This document shows, piece by piece, positions 27,263 through 35,732 of a stretch of 64,000 bases of DNA. Origin of the DNA: Acidaminobacter sp. JC074 (GTDB taxonomy: Bacteria; Bacillota; Clostridia; Peptostreptococcales; Acidaminobacteraceae); assembly GCF_022496765.1 (NCBI RefSeq), contig NZ_VANV01000017.1:1-64000 (forward strand), given 5' to 3'. The first letter of the stretch is position 1. Every line of letters begins with the position of its first letter. The position numbers and the translations under genes are program-made. The notes under the pieces were generated by a model. That model was not told the origin of the DNA. It did no database searches and saw only the letters and a program-made list of their open reading frames with translations.

Positions 27263-28840
27263 GTAATCTTCTATATTAAGTTCTATCCAGTAAATATCTC
27301 TTCTACTGTCACCTTCTCTTACAAAGAACAAATAATCCTCTTGTGGCGACAGCATGGCCATGGCGTCCCAATCAGGTGTATTAACAGACTCTCCTAGATT
27401 GATAGGTTCAGAAAAACCTTCTTCTGTTTTAAAGCTTATATAAATATCCGCACTTCCTTGATTGCCACTCTTTCTAGCATCGAAGAGCAGAAAGGATTCA
27501 TCTCTTGAAATACAAGGATGACTGGCATATGAGTAACCAGGAAAATCAATATGAACAGCTTCTAAATACGCACCATCACTGAACTCAGACATATATATCC
27601 CCTTGTTCTCTCTTGTGAAGTAAAGATTTCCATTGTCACTCTCAGTAAGATAATATTCTATGTGATTTGAATTAATGGTCTCAGGAAGCCTAATAGGCTC
27701 AGAGAATACCCCTTCTTCATAATCTACATAATACAGATTACTCGGTTTTGCATTCGCAGAATCCGTTGACGAAGAAAAATAAACTCTTTTACCGTCTCTA
27801 GATACAAAAGGCTCCATTTCATCACCCTCTGTAAAACTGATTCTTTCAGGTTCAGACCATAATTGATCCCTTTTAACATAAAGCAGGTACCTATTTCTTT
27901 CTTCGTCCATTTGACCATAAAACATAAGGTCACCATTAGGTGAAAATGAAGCCGGGTAATGAGAATATCCATTAAGTGATATTAGTCCTTCTGAAAATAC
28001 CTTGGCCTCTTTGTAAGGCAAGTCTTGATTATAAAAGAAGGATGATTGATACGCTGCAATAAGGTCTTCAATACCTTTTACATAGATGTCTTCCTGATTA
28101 TTATAAAAGATATGCTGACCATCAGTGGATGGGTATGATATGTCTCCTAAATAAACTGGCTTTGCCCATTCATCATTATCTAGATAAGATATGTATGTCC
28201 CTTTTATACCATCACGAATACCATCAAATAGGATGAAATCCCCATTTGGAGAAATATAGGGATGTGTCTCCATAGCATCGGTATTGAAATCAAGTGAATG
28301 AAAATCACTAAAGACACCTTCTTTGTATGTAAAAGTAACAATATCATCTTTATGTTGGCCTTTAATTGGAGATGCATAAAAAGTTTCAAAATCCGCTGAT
28401 GTCACACAATAGGCATCTATCAGAAGTTGAGGCTGACTGTAGCCATCAAGGTTTTTCTCTACATAGTATGTACCACTCTTCTTATCACTCTCATATAGCC
28501 TGTAAAAAAAGATATACTTACCATCTCGAGTAACTGTCGGATTAAAGTTTTTTGAATCCTCTGTGTAAATCAACAATTCGGGCTCAGACCAGCCATCCCT
28601 GTAAGTCATAGAGTATATGCCTGTTTTTCCACCATTAATATTCTGGTCAGATCTCGCAAAATAAATAAGGCCATTTGCCTTGTCAAAGGTGCAAGATACT
28701 TCCTTTGTCCCTTCAAGTGAAACAAGGTCTGGTAAAAATATCCCCTTATCAAATGAAATCTCTACAGAATCAACACTTTCCTGACTATTCTGACAACTCA
28801 CAAGCAAAACAAGCATCACTAATACAAATAATTTTCTCAT
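27257..28840 (-). CDS. PD40 beta-propeller lipoprotein
   Basis: 527 residues. The lipobox LLVSC (lipidated C16) follows a short hydrophobic signal. Repeated blades resemble PD40/TolB propellers: TRDGKYIFFYRLYESD, ISPNGDFILFDGIRDG, FSPNGDLMFYGQMDEER, VSRDGKRVYFSSSTDS, ISRDESFLLFDARKSG. Blades alternate with strands of the form FSEPINLGESVN. It should sit on the outer membrane face and bind an unknown partner. It differs from the propeller at 13,361 in blade consensus, so the two are distant paralogues. Monocistronic with its own terminator. Confidence 0.85.
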   Translation of the reverse strand: MRKLFVLVMLVLLVSCQNSQESVDSVEISFDKGIFLPDLVSLEGTKEVSCTFDKANGLIYFARSDQNINGGKTGIYSMTYRDGWSEPELLIYTEDSKNFNPTVTRDGKYIFFYRLYESDKKSGTYYVEKNLDGYSQPQLLIDAYCVTSADFETFYASPIKGQHKDDIVTFTYKEGVFSDFHSLDFNTDAMETHPYISPNGDFILFDGIRDGIKGTYISYLDNDEWAKPVYLGDISYPSTDGQHIFYNNQEDIYVKGIEDLIAAYQSSFFYNQDLPYKEAKVFSEGLISLNGYSHYPASFSPNGDLMFYGQMDEERNRYLLYVKRDQLWSEPERISFTEGDEMEPFVSRDGKRVYFSSSTDSANAKPSNLYYVDYEEGVFSEPIRLPETINSNHIEYYLTESDNGNLYFTRENKGIYMSEFSDGAYLEAVHIDFPGYSYASHPCISRDESFLLFDARKSGNQGSADIYISFKTEEGFSEPINLGESVNTPDWDAMAMLSPQEDYLFFVREGDSRRDIYWIELNIEDYR

Positions 28841-28980
28841 AATCTCCCCTTTTTATTAAGTATATCGCATAAGGAGACCTAAAAATCTAACTATTTTGTA
28901 ATAGAAATAAATGTAAACTTTAACAATAGATTTCGAATCATCTACATTCATGACTTGTAAAAACTCTGTTCAAAAGAAAA

Positions 28981-28996
28981 AGAAGCTTCCGCTTCT
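28981..28996 (-). terminator. Rho-independent terminator after the 231-residue membrane protein gene
   Basis: AGAAGC / GCTTCT hairpin with a 4-base loop, followed by TTTTTCTTTTG on the minus strand. Confidence 0.75.
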
Positions 28997-29691
28997 TAAA
29001 ATACGACCCCCTGTCCCATATCAAACAGAAAATCATCCTTCTTATCTTCATGAACCAATAGCCTAACCTCACTACCTACAACTAATAGGTCTACCCTGTC
29101 TATACTAATTGTCAGCTTTCTTGAAGCTTCATAAATATCACTCACAGCTGACCTAATTTCTAGTGTCACCTTATAAACTGCTGACCTATTCATGTAGATA
29201 TCTGTCTCTTCAACAGAAATGACGCGGCCTGATGCCGGTAAGTACTTATCTAGATTCCTAGGTAATGTCTTGTTAACATTCCTAAAAGTCATAAATGCGC
29301 CAATAAATAGCGGTATGAGACTGACCCATATGCCAACATGCAAGATAGGCATAAGTTTAAAAACCATATCTGTATTGGCACTGTCTTTGTATTCAACCAT
29401 ACCTGTTGCAGCTAAAATGAAATCATAAAATCCAGAGTAATAGATGATTAAGGAGGCCATTATAAGTGCAAAAATGACTGGAAATGTAGCGGTTTTAACA
29501 AGCCAGTTTGGATTGAGTAGCATTCGAACCACAATGATTATCATGATAGTTAAAAATATACCTGCTATTAAAAACAATTGAGTTTTAACCAAATATAAAG
29601 GTAAAATAGACACTGTCAATGACAGACTGCCTGCTAAGATTGCTATCATGACACCTAGTATCGTTATTATAGTATTTGCTTTAATTTTCAA
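28996..29691 (-). CDS. Membrane protein of unknown function, DUF3592-like C-terminus
   Basis: 231 residues. Four hydrophobic segments (about 7-28, 36-55, 68-88 and 113-133) are followed by a soluble beta domain from about 145: LPASGRVISVEETDIYMN, AVYKVTLEIRSA, VVGSEVRLLVHEDKKDD. That pattern (a G-V strand, a threonine/asparagine turn, a P/Y-V-L strand, then a closing G-x-V strand) resembles DUF3592-type domains, but the match is by eye. No role is known. Monocistronic with its own terminator. Confidence 0.65.
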   Translation of the reverse strand: MKIKANTIITILGVMIAILAGSLSLTVSILPLYLVKTQLFLIAGIFLTIMIIIVVRMLLNPNWLVKTATFPVIFALIMASLIIYYSGFYDFILAATGMVEYKDSANTDMVFKLMPILHVGIWVSLIPLFIGAFMTFRNVNKTLPRNLDKYLPASGRVISVEETDIYMNRSAVYKVTLEIRSAVSDIYEASRKLTISIDRVDLLVVGSEVRLLVHEDKKDDFLFDMGQGVVF

Positions 29692-29753
29692 AATTTCATC
29701 CTTTCTTTTAGAATATTATACCATTTACGTATAAAAAGAAAAAGCCTTCCGGC

Positions 29754-30047
29754 CTAGTCAATTTTTTCAATCGAAAGCATATTTATTTGTGCAGGATAAG
29801 ATTCCATGATGGCCCCATCATATTTTATAAGAACATGGTCATCTAGTTCAAAGGATTGATCTGTCGATATAGAAATCAGGTCACTGGAGTTTCTAACATC
29901 TTCTCCTTCATCAACTAAGACAATATAACCACCTTGTGTGATCTCTTGTATCCGTGCCTTAAAGGTAAAGGATTCTACGTCCTCAACCGCCTTATTTGTA
30001 CAGCCTACCAAAAGTATGACCAATATCAAGATTATCCATTTTTTCAT
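29754..30047 (-). CDS. Small lipoprotein, OB-fold-like (DUF3221-type)
   Basis: 97 residues. The lipobox LLVGC places lipidated C16 after MKKWIILILVI. The mature part of about 80 residues (FTFKARIQEITQGGYIVLVD, then SISTDQSFELDDHVLIKYDG) has the small beta-barrel pattern seen in YobA/DUF3221-type lipoproteins, assigned weakly. The second ATG (30,045-30,047) lies 7 bases after AGGAGGT, whereas the first lies almost on it, so the second is taken as the start. Confidence 0.7.
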   Translation of the reverse strand: MKKWIILILVILLVGCTNKAVEDVESFTFKARIQEITQGGYIVLVDEGEDVRNSSDLISISTDQSFELDDHVLIKYDGAIMESYPAQINMLSIEKID

Positions 30048-30076
30048 CTGCATGACCTCCTATTGAATAAATAAAA

Positions 30077-30094
30077 AGCAACTCAAAAGTTGCT
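30077..30094 (-). terminator. Rho-independent terminator of the TPR gene
   Basis: AGCAACT / AGTTGCT stem with a 4-base loop, then TTTTTATTTATTC on the minus strand. It overlaps the stop codon. Confidence 0.8.
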
Positions 30095-30713
30095 ACAATT
30101 TGTCAATCATAGATTGTATCTCTTTTACACCAAAGTCATCATGTGCATTTTCTAAGTATCTTTTAGAGTCTTCATACCATTCTTTTGCCTTTGTGGTGTT
30201 ACCTTCAACTATCTCTATGTCTCCAAGGCCTTTATAACAAGACCCAATGCTAGATGGATCTTCAGATATGATACCATTCATCATGGCCAAATCAATGTAT
30301 GATTTTGCCTTATCTAAATCTTTCTTTTTAAGATGCAAAAGTCCCAACTCATAGTAATTAGATGAAAAACCTACATAGTCCTCTTTTAAGTAACACTTTC
30401 TTGTATTTTTTTCAATCATCAAATAATCTATGGCCTTGTCATAGTGACCACTTAATCTTTCTACCATACTTAACTGATGATACATGATAGCAGAGTTTTC
30501 CATATCATGTTCCACTTTTGCTATATCTAAAAGTTCCTCATAGACATCTTTAGCTTCATCAAAGGCTTCTTTGTAACACAAAACAAAGCCCATATAATAA
30601 AGCGCTGTTCTATAGTCTTTTTCAACATATCTATCTAGAATAATCTTTCTAAATACCTCTTCTGCATCATCATATTTTTCTTGATTAAATAATTCTATTC
30701 CTCTATTTAACAT
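30093..30713 (-). CDS. Tetratricopeptide-repeat protein
   Basis: 206 residues made of about five TPR helical pairs, e.g. GIELFNQEKYDDAEEVFRKI, ALYYMGFVLCYKEAFDEAKD, YELGLLHLKKKDLDKAKSYI and GLGDIEIVEGNTTKAKEWYE. There is no signal peptide or other domain. TPR arrays mediate protein contacts; the partner is unknown. Monocistronic with its own terminator. AGGTTG lies before the ATG. Confidence 0.85.
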   Translation of the reverse strand: MLNRGIELFNQEKYDDAEEVFRKIILDRYVEKDYRTALYYMGFVLCYKEAFDEAKDVYEELLDIAKVEHDMENSAIMYHQLSMVERLSGHYDKAIDYLMIEKNTRKCYLKEDYVGFSSNYYELGLLHLKKKDLDKAKSYIDLAMMNGIISEDPSSIGSCYKGLGDIEIVEGNTTKAKEWYEDSKRYLENAHDDFGVKEIQSMIDKL

Positions 30714-30773
30714 ATCAACCTCACATGTAAAAACTCACTCTTTTTTTACCCCATGAAATTCAAGACAAACAGA

Positions 30774-31922
30774 TTAAGTCTTAAAAGCTTTATAAATACT
30801 TTCTGCACGTTCTTTTGACAAACACTTGCCTATACAACTTTCATCGTCTATAAGATACTTGTCATGACTAGAAATACCACCGCAGATGATGCACCTCTTA
30901 CCTGATGCATCCACTTCTTTGGTCTTCTTCTTTCTTACTACCCTTACTGCTAGAGCATCTGAGTGGCTAACACAAGTACATACACAAGTCTTATCAGATA
31001 AAGACTGTCTGTATTCAGAAGTCAACTGACCACATAAAACACAAGTCTTTTCAGGACCAGTTTTAATTCTCCCCTGCTTTTTATCCGCTTCAATCAGCTT
31101 CCTCTTGGATTCATCAGACGACTTTACCTCTAAGTGTCTTGTAGGCTCACTGACAGGTTGAAGTTTTTCTTTACCCGCTTGTTCAAATGCTTTTCTAGCA
31201 GTCATGTAAGCCAGATCAAAGTCATGTACAATAAAGCCTTTATCAATATCAAAGAGCACCATATTTAGATCATAAGTCTTTGAAAACTTGTCTCTTGCAG
31301 CTATATCAACACCAATAAAATACTCCAAGTACTTACGGATGGTTAATGTCTTTTTTTCAGTGTCTAAAATAAAGATTCTTTGATTTTTATCTTCTAAGGC
31401 AAAAGTCCTTTCATCTTGATTGAACCTGTGTTCATCACTGACAAAATTACTTTTAGAGCTGATGACCCATATGGCCTCTTGTCTGTTCTTTTTATAGTCT
31501 TTCATTTTTTCATGGCGCTTTTTTATAGAATCAGGATGATATACAAACTCTATGGCCAAGTTCTTAGAACCTTCTATATATAAGTTGGCATTTCTCTTAA
31601 AGTCCAATCTATAGTCTAGTTGAACATCATAAAACCGACTTAAATAATGATAAAGAACAAATACACCATCCTCATGTTCACCACTTTGAACATCTGAATG
31701 ATGGTTGATGCTTTTATCCATCTGGCCCTTGTAATGTGAAAAATAGGGTTTTTTTACTGTACCATGATTAAAGTACACATGACCACCACACTTTGCACAT
31801 GTGAGGGCTTTTTCAGGTCCTGCCAACCTAAAGGTCTTGTCTTTTTCTTCAATGACCAAACCGTACTGATTATAAACATCAAATGACTGAACCAATTTGC
31901 CATTTAATAAAGCTGTATACAT
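30774..31922 (-). CDS. CoiA-like protein with duplicated C-terminal cysteine clusters
   Basis: 382 residues. The N-terminal part matches the CoiA competence-protein layout: MYTALLNGKLVQSFD, a zinc-type TCAKCGG...YFSHYKG (C42, C45, H63), then HHSDVQSGEHEDGVFVLYHY and NLAIEFVYHP (E125) of the predicted nuclease domain. The C-terminus carries two similar modules, CVLCG(294-298)...CVCTC(313-317) and CIICG(344-348)...CIGKC(363-367), probably zinc ribbons, not part of classical CoiA. CoiA is thought to process incoming DNA in transformation; no other competence genes are adjacent. ATG at 31,920-31,922 follows GCGAGGTAATC. Confidence 0.75.
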   Translation of the reverse strand: MYTALLNGKLVQSFDVYNQYGLVIEEKDKTFRLAGPEKALTCAKCGGHVYFNHGTVKKPYFSHYKGQMDKSINHHSDVQSGEHEDGVFVLYHYLSRFYDVQLDYRLDFKRNANLYIEGSKNLAIEFVYHPDSIKKRHEKMKDYKKNRQEAIWVISSKSNFVSDEHRFNQDERTFALEDKNQRIFILDTEKKTLTIRKYLEYFIGVDIAARDKFSKTYDLNMVLFDIDKGFIVHDFDLAYMTARKAFEQAGKEKLQPVSEPTRHLEVKSSDESKRKLIEADKKQGRIKTGPEKTCVLCGQLTSEYRQSLSDKTCVCTCVSHSDALAVRVVRKKKTKEVDASGKRCIICGGISSHDKYLIDDESCIGKCLSKERAESIYKAFKT

Positions 31923-32104
31923 GATTACCTCGCTTAACATTATAGACTAGGATTATTACAAACTCATAAAGTATCTATTAAAGTTTCAAATACCTTTTCA
32001 TCTACTTAAGTATACCGCAAACATATGAAAAAAAGATTAAATTGCAATCAATAATTGATTTTAAATCCAATCTTCATTATGATAAAAACAAGGAGGATAT
32101 ACTT

Positions 32105-32512
32105 ATGAGAACAATGGAAGTAAGCTTTCCAGGCGGAAAGAAAGTTGATGCCCATATCGGTAATTTTACAATTTCTACTGACCAATCTGTAAAAGCAGGT
32201 GGTGATGCCAGTGCACCTACACCTTTTAACACCTTTTTAGCATCTATTGCCACATGTGCAGGCATCTATGCACTTGGCTTTTGTCAGCAAAGAGAAATTG
32301 ACACTGTAGGTATGAAAATCACCATGAGTTACAATGTCAACAAGGAAACAAAACTTGTAGATTTAGTAGAAATCAAATTACATACACCTGAGGGTTTTCC
32401 TGCAAAATATGAAAAGGCAATCATTAAATCTATGAATATGTGTGCTGTTAAAAAACATATGGAAAGACCACCTGAGTTTAGAACAATAACAAATATCAGT
32501 CATCCAGAATAA
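32105..32512 (+). CDS. OsmC/Ohr-family protein
   Basis: 135 residues. The paired cysteines of the OsmC fold are present: C51 (ATCAGIYAL) and C113 (MNMCAVKKHM). Members reduce organic hydroperoxides; this branch, with TCAG rather than the Ohr-type context, is less well defined. ATG at 32,105 has AAGGAGG 8 bases upstream; the longer ORF from 32,042 lacks a site. A possible promoter precedes it, TTGATT at 32,055 and TATGAT at 32,078 with 17-base spacing, but it would give a very short leader. Convergent with the DUF4153 gene. Confidence 0.85.
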   Translation: MRTMEVSFPGGKKVDAHIGNFTISTDQSVKAGGDASAPTPFNTFLASIATCAGIYALGFCQQREIDTVGMKITMSYNVNKETKLVDLVEIKLHTPEGFPAKYEKAIIKSMNMCAVKKHMERPPEFRTITNISHPE

Positions 32513-32535
32513 GCCCTGTATCTCTACAGGCTTAT
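32512..32535. terminator. Terminator between convergent osmC and DUF4153 genes
   Basis: AAGCCCTGTA / TACAGGCTT stem (one bulge) around TCTC, followed by ATTTTTCTTTT on the plus strand. Confidence 0.75.
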
Positions 32536-34283
32536 TTTTCTTTTATATAGATAACTTTTACCTCTGCATAATTTGAATCGTCATCGTCTCTTCTAAAGGA
32601 AGCATATTGAAAAACCATCAATATGTCTATTTCATCAGACTCAAGTTTATAAGACAAGTCTTCAATCTTACCACCTTCTTTTGACCCTACTTGGTCTAAG
32701 GCTATAAAATAATCCTCAAGGTAATCTTCTAAAATCAGCCTATCGTCTAAATAAATCTTGATACCAGAAGGGCTGTCATTTATCCACTGAAGATCATACC
32801 AACCTTTTTCCCCCATGAAAGAAGCTTTTGAATGTTCTAGATATACTGCATAATCATAACCTTCAATACTATGACTGCTTGGCCTTAAATGAAGATAGAC
32901 ATAATCATCATTAAACTCTCTTTTATGCCATGTTCTTTCAAAGCCAAAAGTATCCTCAAAGTAGTCCTGCTCTTTCAAATCTCTGCTTAGCCACTCCGGT
33001 AAATCAGCATCTCTTGAATAGACCAAATAATCTACAGACTCTGTAATTTCTCCTTTTAAGTCATCTCCGATACTAGAATTCCCGATTATTTCACCATCCA
33101 CCAATATACCTTGGTCTTCCAAAACAGAGGCCAATCGATCAACTTCAAGATTTACAGGTAATTGGTGATAACCAATCATCGGCAAAACGGATACGACCAT
33201 TGAAAACATAACTAGAAAAGGGATGACATTCTGTGACTTGTCCTTTTTTACTAGCATCAAAATCATAATGACCAGTGAAGTCAAAATAACCAATATAAAA
33301 TAATACTCTTGCCCCCTAAAGGCCTCTTGACTTATATGTCTTGTAAAAGCGTAGACACCAAATAAAAGAATAAGAATACTGGCAAATGGAAAGAGTTTCT
33401 TATACATATCACCTATCTTGTCCTGACCTGGTAAAACCATCAAGTAGAGAAATATACCAAAAATCGCATAAGAAATCACTATACCCATAACGGTATTAAA
33501 GTTAGGCCAGTCTCCTAACAAGGCCTTGCCAATCCATAGAAGTAATACCAGTGTTAAAGCGCCTATAATAGGAATCATAATATTGGTAAATAAGATTTTG
33601 ATAAAATTAGGTTTTTTCTCAAAAGTTAGCCTGATTGGATCATGACCTTCTAAATCTAATGAAGGAAAAGAGCCAATAAATATTGTAAAGGAAGTAAATA
33701 ATACCAGAGCTGATAAATGCATGTAGACTTTCTCGCTCATATCATTGTACAAGAGACCCTGTACAGCACCAGCAACACCTGTGGTTCCACTCATCAAAAC
33801 GGACCCATAAATAAAGGCTATGGCAAGTGCTTTCAAAAAGACAAAGAAAGAGATACTGAATGACTTTCTAGCTGAGAAAACAATATAGGCTAAAAAGCAA
33901 GCAGATATCCATATAAAAATCCTTGCAGTTGCAATATCAGTAACCCGCATACGTGTATAGGCATCGCTTGTAGGTCTTGAAAACATAAAAAGAGCCAGGA
34001 AAGCTACCAGTAAAACTGATAGACTTGATACATGACTCATAAGAATAGATTTATTCAATTTCTTAAATAAGGCCGTTGAAAACAGACTGTATGAAATCAT
34101 ACAGGCAAGTGACATTTGGATACAATCAAATAGAAAAGCAGTAGTGTCCCTTTCTATATCCATTTGAATACGTACCATAGTCGTTAATGTAAATATTGCG
34201 GCACCAATAATAACCAGTGGATATATGTCTACAGCCTCAATGGCACCTCTTAGACTTTTTTTAACTGAAGTTTTTAAACTCAT
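32532..34283 (-). CDS. DUF4153-type polytopic membrane protein
   Basis: 583 residues. About eleven hydrophobic segments fill residues 20-380, then an extracytoplasmic domain of about 200 residues, including YLVYSRDADLPEWLSRDLKE and YDYAVYLEHSKASFMGEKGW. This matches the architecture of DUF4153 proteins, whose function is unknown. ATG at 34,281-34,283 follows GAGGTGATTTG and is preferred to the adjacent TTG. It lies 49 bases after the zinc-ribbon membrane protein gene and could be co-transcribed with it. Confidence 0.78.
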   Translation of the reverse strand: MSLKTSVKKSLRGAIEAVDIYPLVIIGAAIFTLTTMVRIQMDIERDTTAFLFDCIQMSLACMISYSLFSTALFKKLNKSILMSHVSSLSVLLVAFLALFMFSRPTSDAYTRMRVTDIATARIFIWISACFLAYIVFSARKSFSISFFVFLKALAIAFIYGSVLMSGTTGVAGAVQGLLYNDMSEKVYMHLSALVLFTSFTIFIGSFPSLDLEGHDPIRLTFEKKPNFIKILFTNIMIPIIGALTLVLLLWIGKALLGDWPNFNTVMGIVISYAIFGIFLYLMVLPGQDKIGDMYKKLFPFASILILLFGVYAFTRHISQEAFRGQEYYFILVILTSLVIMILMLVKKDKSQNVIPFLVMFSMVVSVLPMIGYHQLPVNLEVDRLASVLEDQGILVDGEIIGNSSIGDDLKGEITESVDYLVYSRDADLPEWLSRDLKEQDYFEDTFGFERTWHKREFNDDYVYLHLRPSSHSIEGYDYAVYLEHSKASFMGEKGWYDLQWINDSPSGIKIYLDDRLILEDYLEDYFIALDQVGSKEGGKIEDLSYKLESDEIDILMVFQYASFRRDDDDSNYAEVKVIYIKEK

Positions 34284-34332
34284 CAAATCACCTCAGCTAT
34301 TATATACCCTAATTGCTATACATCACACATTA

Positions 34333-34641
34333 TTAAACCATAACATTGGCTGACAGTATGAACATCAAAAAGACTGACAGTATGATCCATGCACCTATTA
34401 CTATAAAAAAAATCGTTTTTACTTTTCTCGAAAAATCAGAAAATGGCATAAGAATAAGGCCAATTGGTGTCATAAATAAAAGTGCTAAAATGACAATTAA
34501 TTTCGGTATCCCTTTTCTATTTTCCTGTGGTCTATTTACTTCTCTTGCTTCTTTTATAATGGCAGACTTGACAGGCCTTCCACAGGATGGGCATATTTTT
34601 TCATCACCTTCTAAGATGTCTCCACAAAAATCACAATTCAT
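34333..34641 (-). CDS. Zinc-ribbon small membrane protein
   Basis: 102 residues. An N-terminal zinc ribbon (CDFC at 3-6, CPSC at 17-20) is followed by a linker and two hydrophobic segments (LIVILALLFMTPIGLILMPF and IFFIVIGAWIILSVFLMFIL). This is the common zinc-ribbon plus transmembrane layout found beside envelope proteins; no specific function is known. AAAGGAG lies before the start. It may form a unit with the DUF4153 gene just downstream. Confidence 0.75.
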   Translation of the reverse strand: MNCDFCGDILEGDEKICPSCGRPVKSAIIKEAREVNRPQENRKGIPKLIVILALLFMTPIGLILMPFSDFSRKVKTIFFIVIGAWIILSVFLMFILSANVMV

Positions 34642-34710
34642 ACATATCTCCTTTCATTAAGCTAAGTATATTATATATGTACTTATTTGACCATTACTTA
34701 GACAAAAACA

Positions 34711-34733
34711 AAACTGGTCTAATCGACCAGTTT
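34711..34733 (-). terminator. Rho-independent terminator of the dCMP deaminase gene
   Basis: Perfect 9-bp stem (AAACTGGTC / GACCAGTTT) with a 5-base loop, then TGTTTTTGTC on the minus strand. Confidence 0.8.
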
Positions 34734-35229
34734 AAACATCATTTTCATCAAATGACAGAAATACACCTTCTCTAGTGCTTTCAAATTTTCTAAGTTTGAC
34801 ACCTGACTTATTTAACATAAGCTTTGAAGCTTTGACAATATCAGTGTCTGCATACTTATCAGACAAGTAGACAATTTCACTTATCCCTGACTGTATAATG
34901 GCTTTGGCACATTCATTACAAGGAAAAAGTGTTGTATATACTGAACAGCCCTTAAGGTTTGAACGGCTCGAGTTTAAAATAGCATTGAGCTCTGCATGAC
35001 AGGAAAATGCATACTTGGTTTCTAAGAAACCGCCTTCATTATCCCATGGCAGTTCATCATCTGAACAACCTACAGGAAAGCCATTGTAACCAATACTGAC
35101 TATTTTATTTTCATTATCAACGATACAAGCACCAACTTGTGTGTTTGGGTCTTTACTTCTCATTGCAGACACCAATGCCACACTTAAAAAGTACTCATCC
35201 CATGATATATAATCTTTTCTTTTATTCAT
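34732..35229 (-). CDS. Deoxycytidylate (dCMP) deaminase
   Basis: 165 residues. The zinc site is H78-A-E80 (HAELNAIL) with C104 and C107 (PCNECAK), as in dCMP/CMP deaminases of the ComEB type. DPNTQVGACIVD and IGYNGFPVGCSDDELPW are the family's substrate-binding segments. It deaminates dCMP to dUMP, feeding dTMP synthesis. RBS GGGGG lies upstream. Monocistronic with its own terminator. The ComEB name reflects its place in other genomes' competence operons; no competence operon is visible here. Confidence 0.93.
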   Translation of the reverse strand: MNKRKDYISWDEYFLSVALVSAMRSKDPNTQVGACIVDNENKIVSIGYNGFPVGCSDDELPWDNEGGFLETKYAFSCHAELNAILNSSRSNLKGCSVYTTLFPCNECAKAIIQSGISEIVYLSDKYADTDIVKASKLMLNKSGVKLRKFESTREGVFLSFDENDV

Positions 35230-35328
35230 GATATCCCCCTATTAGGCCTATTATACCGTAAAGCCATCATAAGAAAAATAGTAATTAAACATATAAGTAA
35301 TTTTAAGATTTATAGAAACTTTCCAAAG

Positions 35329-35688
35329 CTATTTTAACTCAACCAACTGAATCCTATAGCCATCTGGATCTTCTATAAAGAAAAATGAAATATAAGGTGA
35401 TGGCGAAAATGGCTCCGTCGCGATTTTAACACCTAAAGTTTTCATCTGCTGATAGCTTTCTTCAAGTGAGGCCACTTGAAAGCCAGTTGAAACAGAAGCA
35501 GTGTGACTGACTTCAAATCCTTCCTGACACATAAGCTCAAATTTAGTTTCACCTTTTCCTAAAAAGGCGATTTCCATGCCAGGACCTGGTGAATACCTTC
35601 GATCCATTTCTAAACCAAGAATCTCGTGATAAAACTTAACCGACTCATCCATGTTTTTTACAAATATCGACGTCCAAAGATTTTTCAT
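35329..35688 (-). CDS. VOC (glyoxalase/bleomycin-resistance-like) family protein
   Basis: 119 residues with the paired beta-alpha-beta-beta-beta modules of VOC proteins: TSIFVKNMDESVKFYHEILGL at the start and FFIEDPDGYRIQLVELK at the end. The terminal glutamate (E117) is a usual metal ligand. The first-strand position that is often His is Thr/Ser here, so metal binding is uncertain. Substrate unknown. GGAGGCAAC precedes the ATG. Monocistronic. Confidence 0.85.
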   Translation of the reverse strand: MKNLWTSIFVKNMDESVKFYHEILGLEMDRRYSPGPGMEIAFLGKGETKFELMCQEGFEVSHTASVSTGFQVASLEESYQQMKTLGVKIATEPFSPSPYISFFFIEDPDGYRIQLVELK

Positions 35689-35732
35689 GTTGCCTCCCTT
35701 TTCTAATATGCTTATATCCCTTAAATAATGTC

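Noticed and set aside
30774..35229. Competence locus (CoiA-like plus ComEB-like deaminase)
   Set aside because: The two genes are 3 kb apart with unrelated genes between, and no ComE/ComF/ComG-type gene is near; dCMP deaminase has a general metabolic role.
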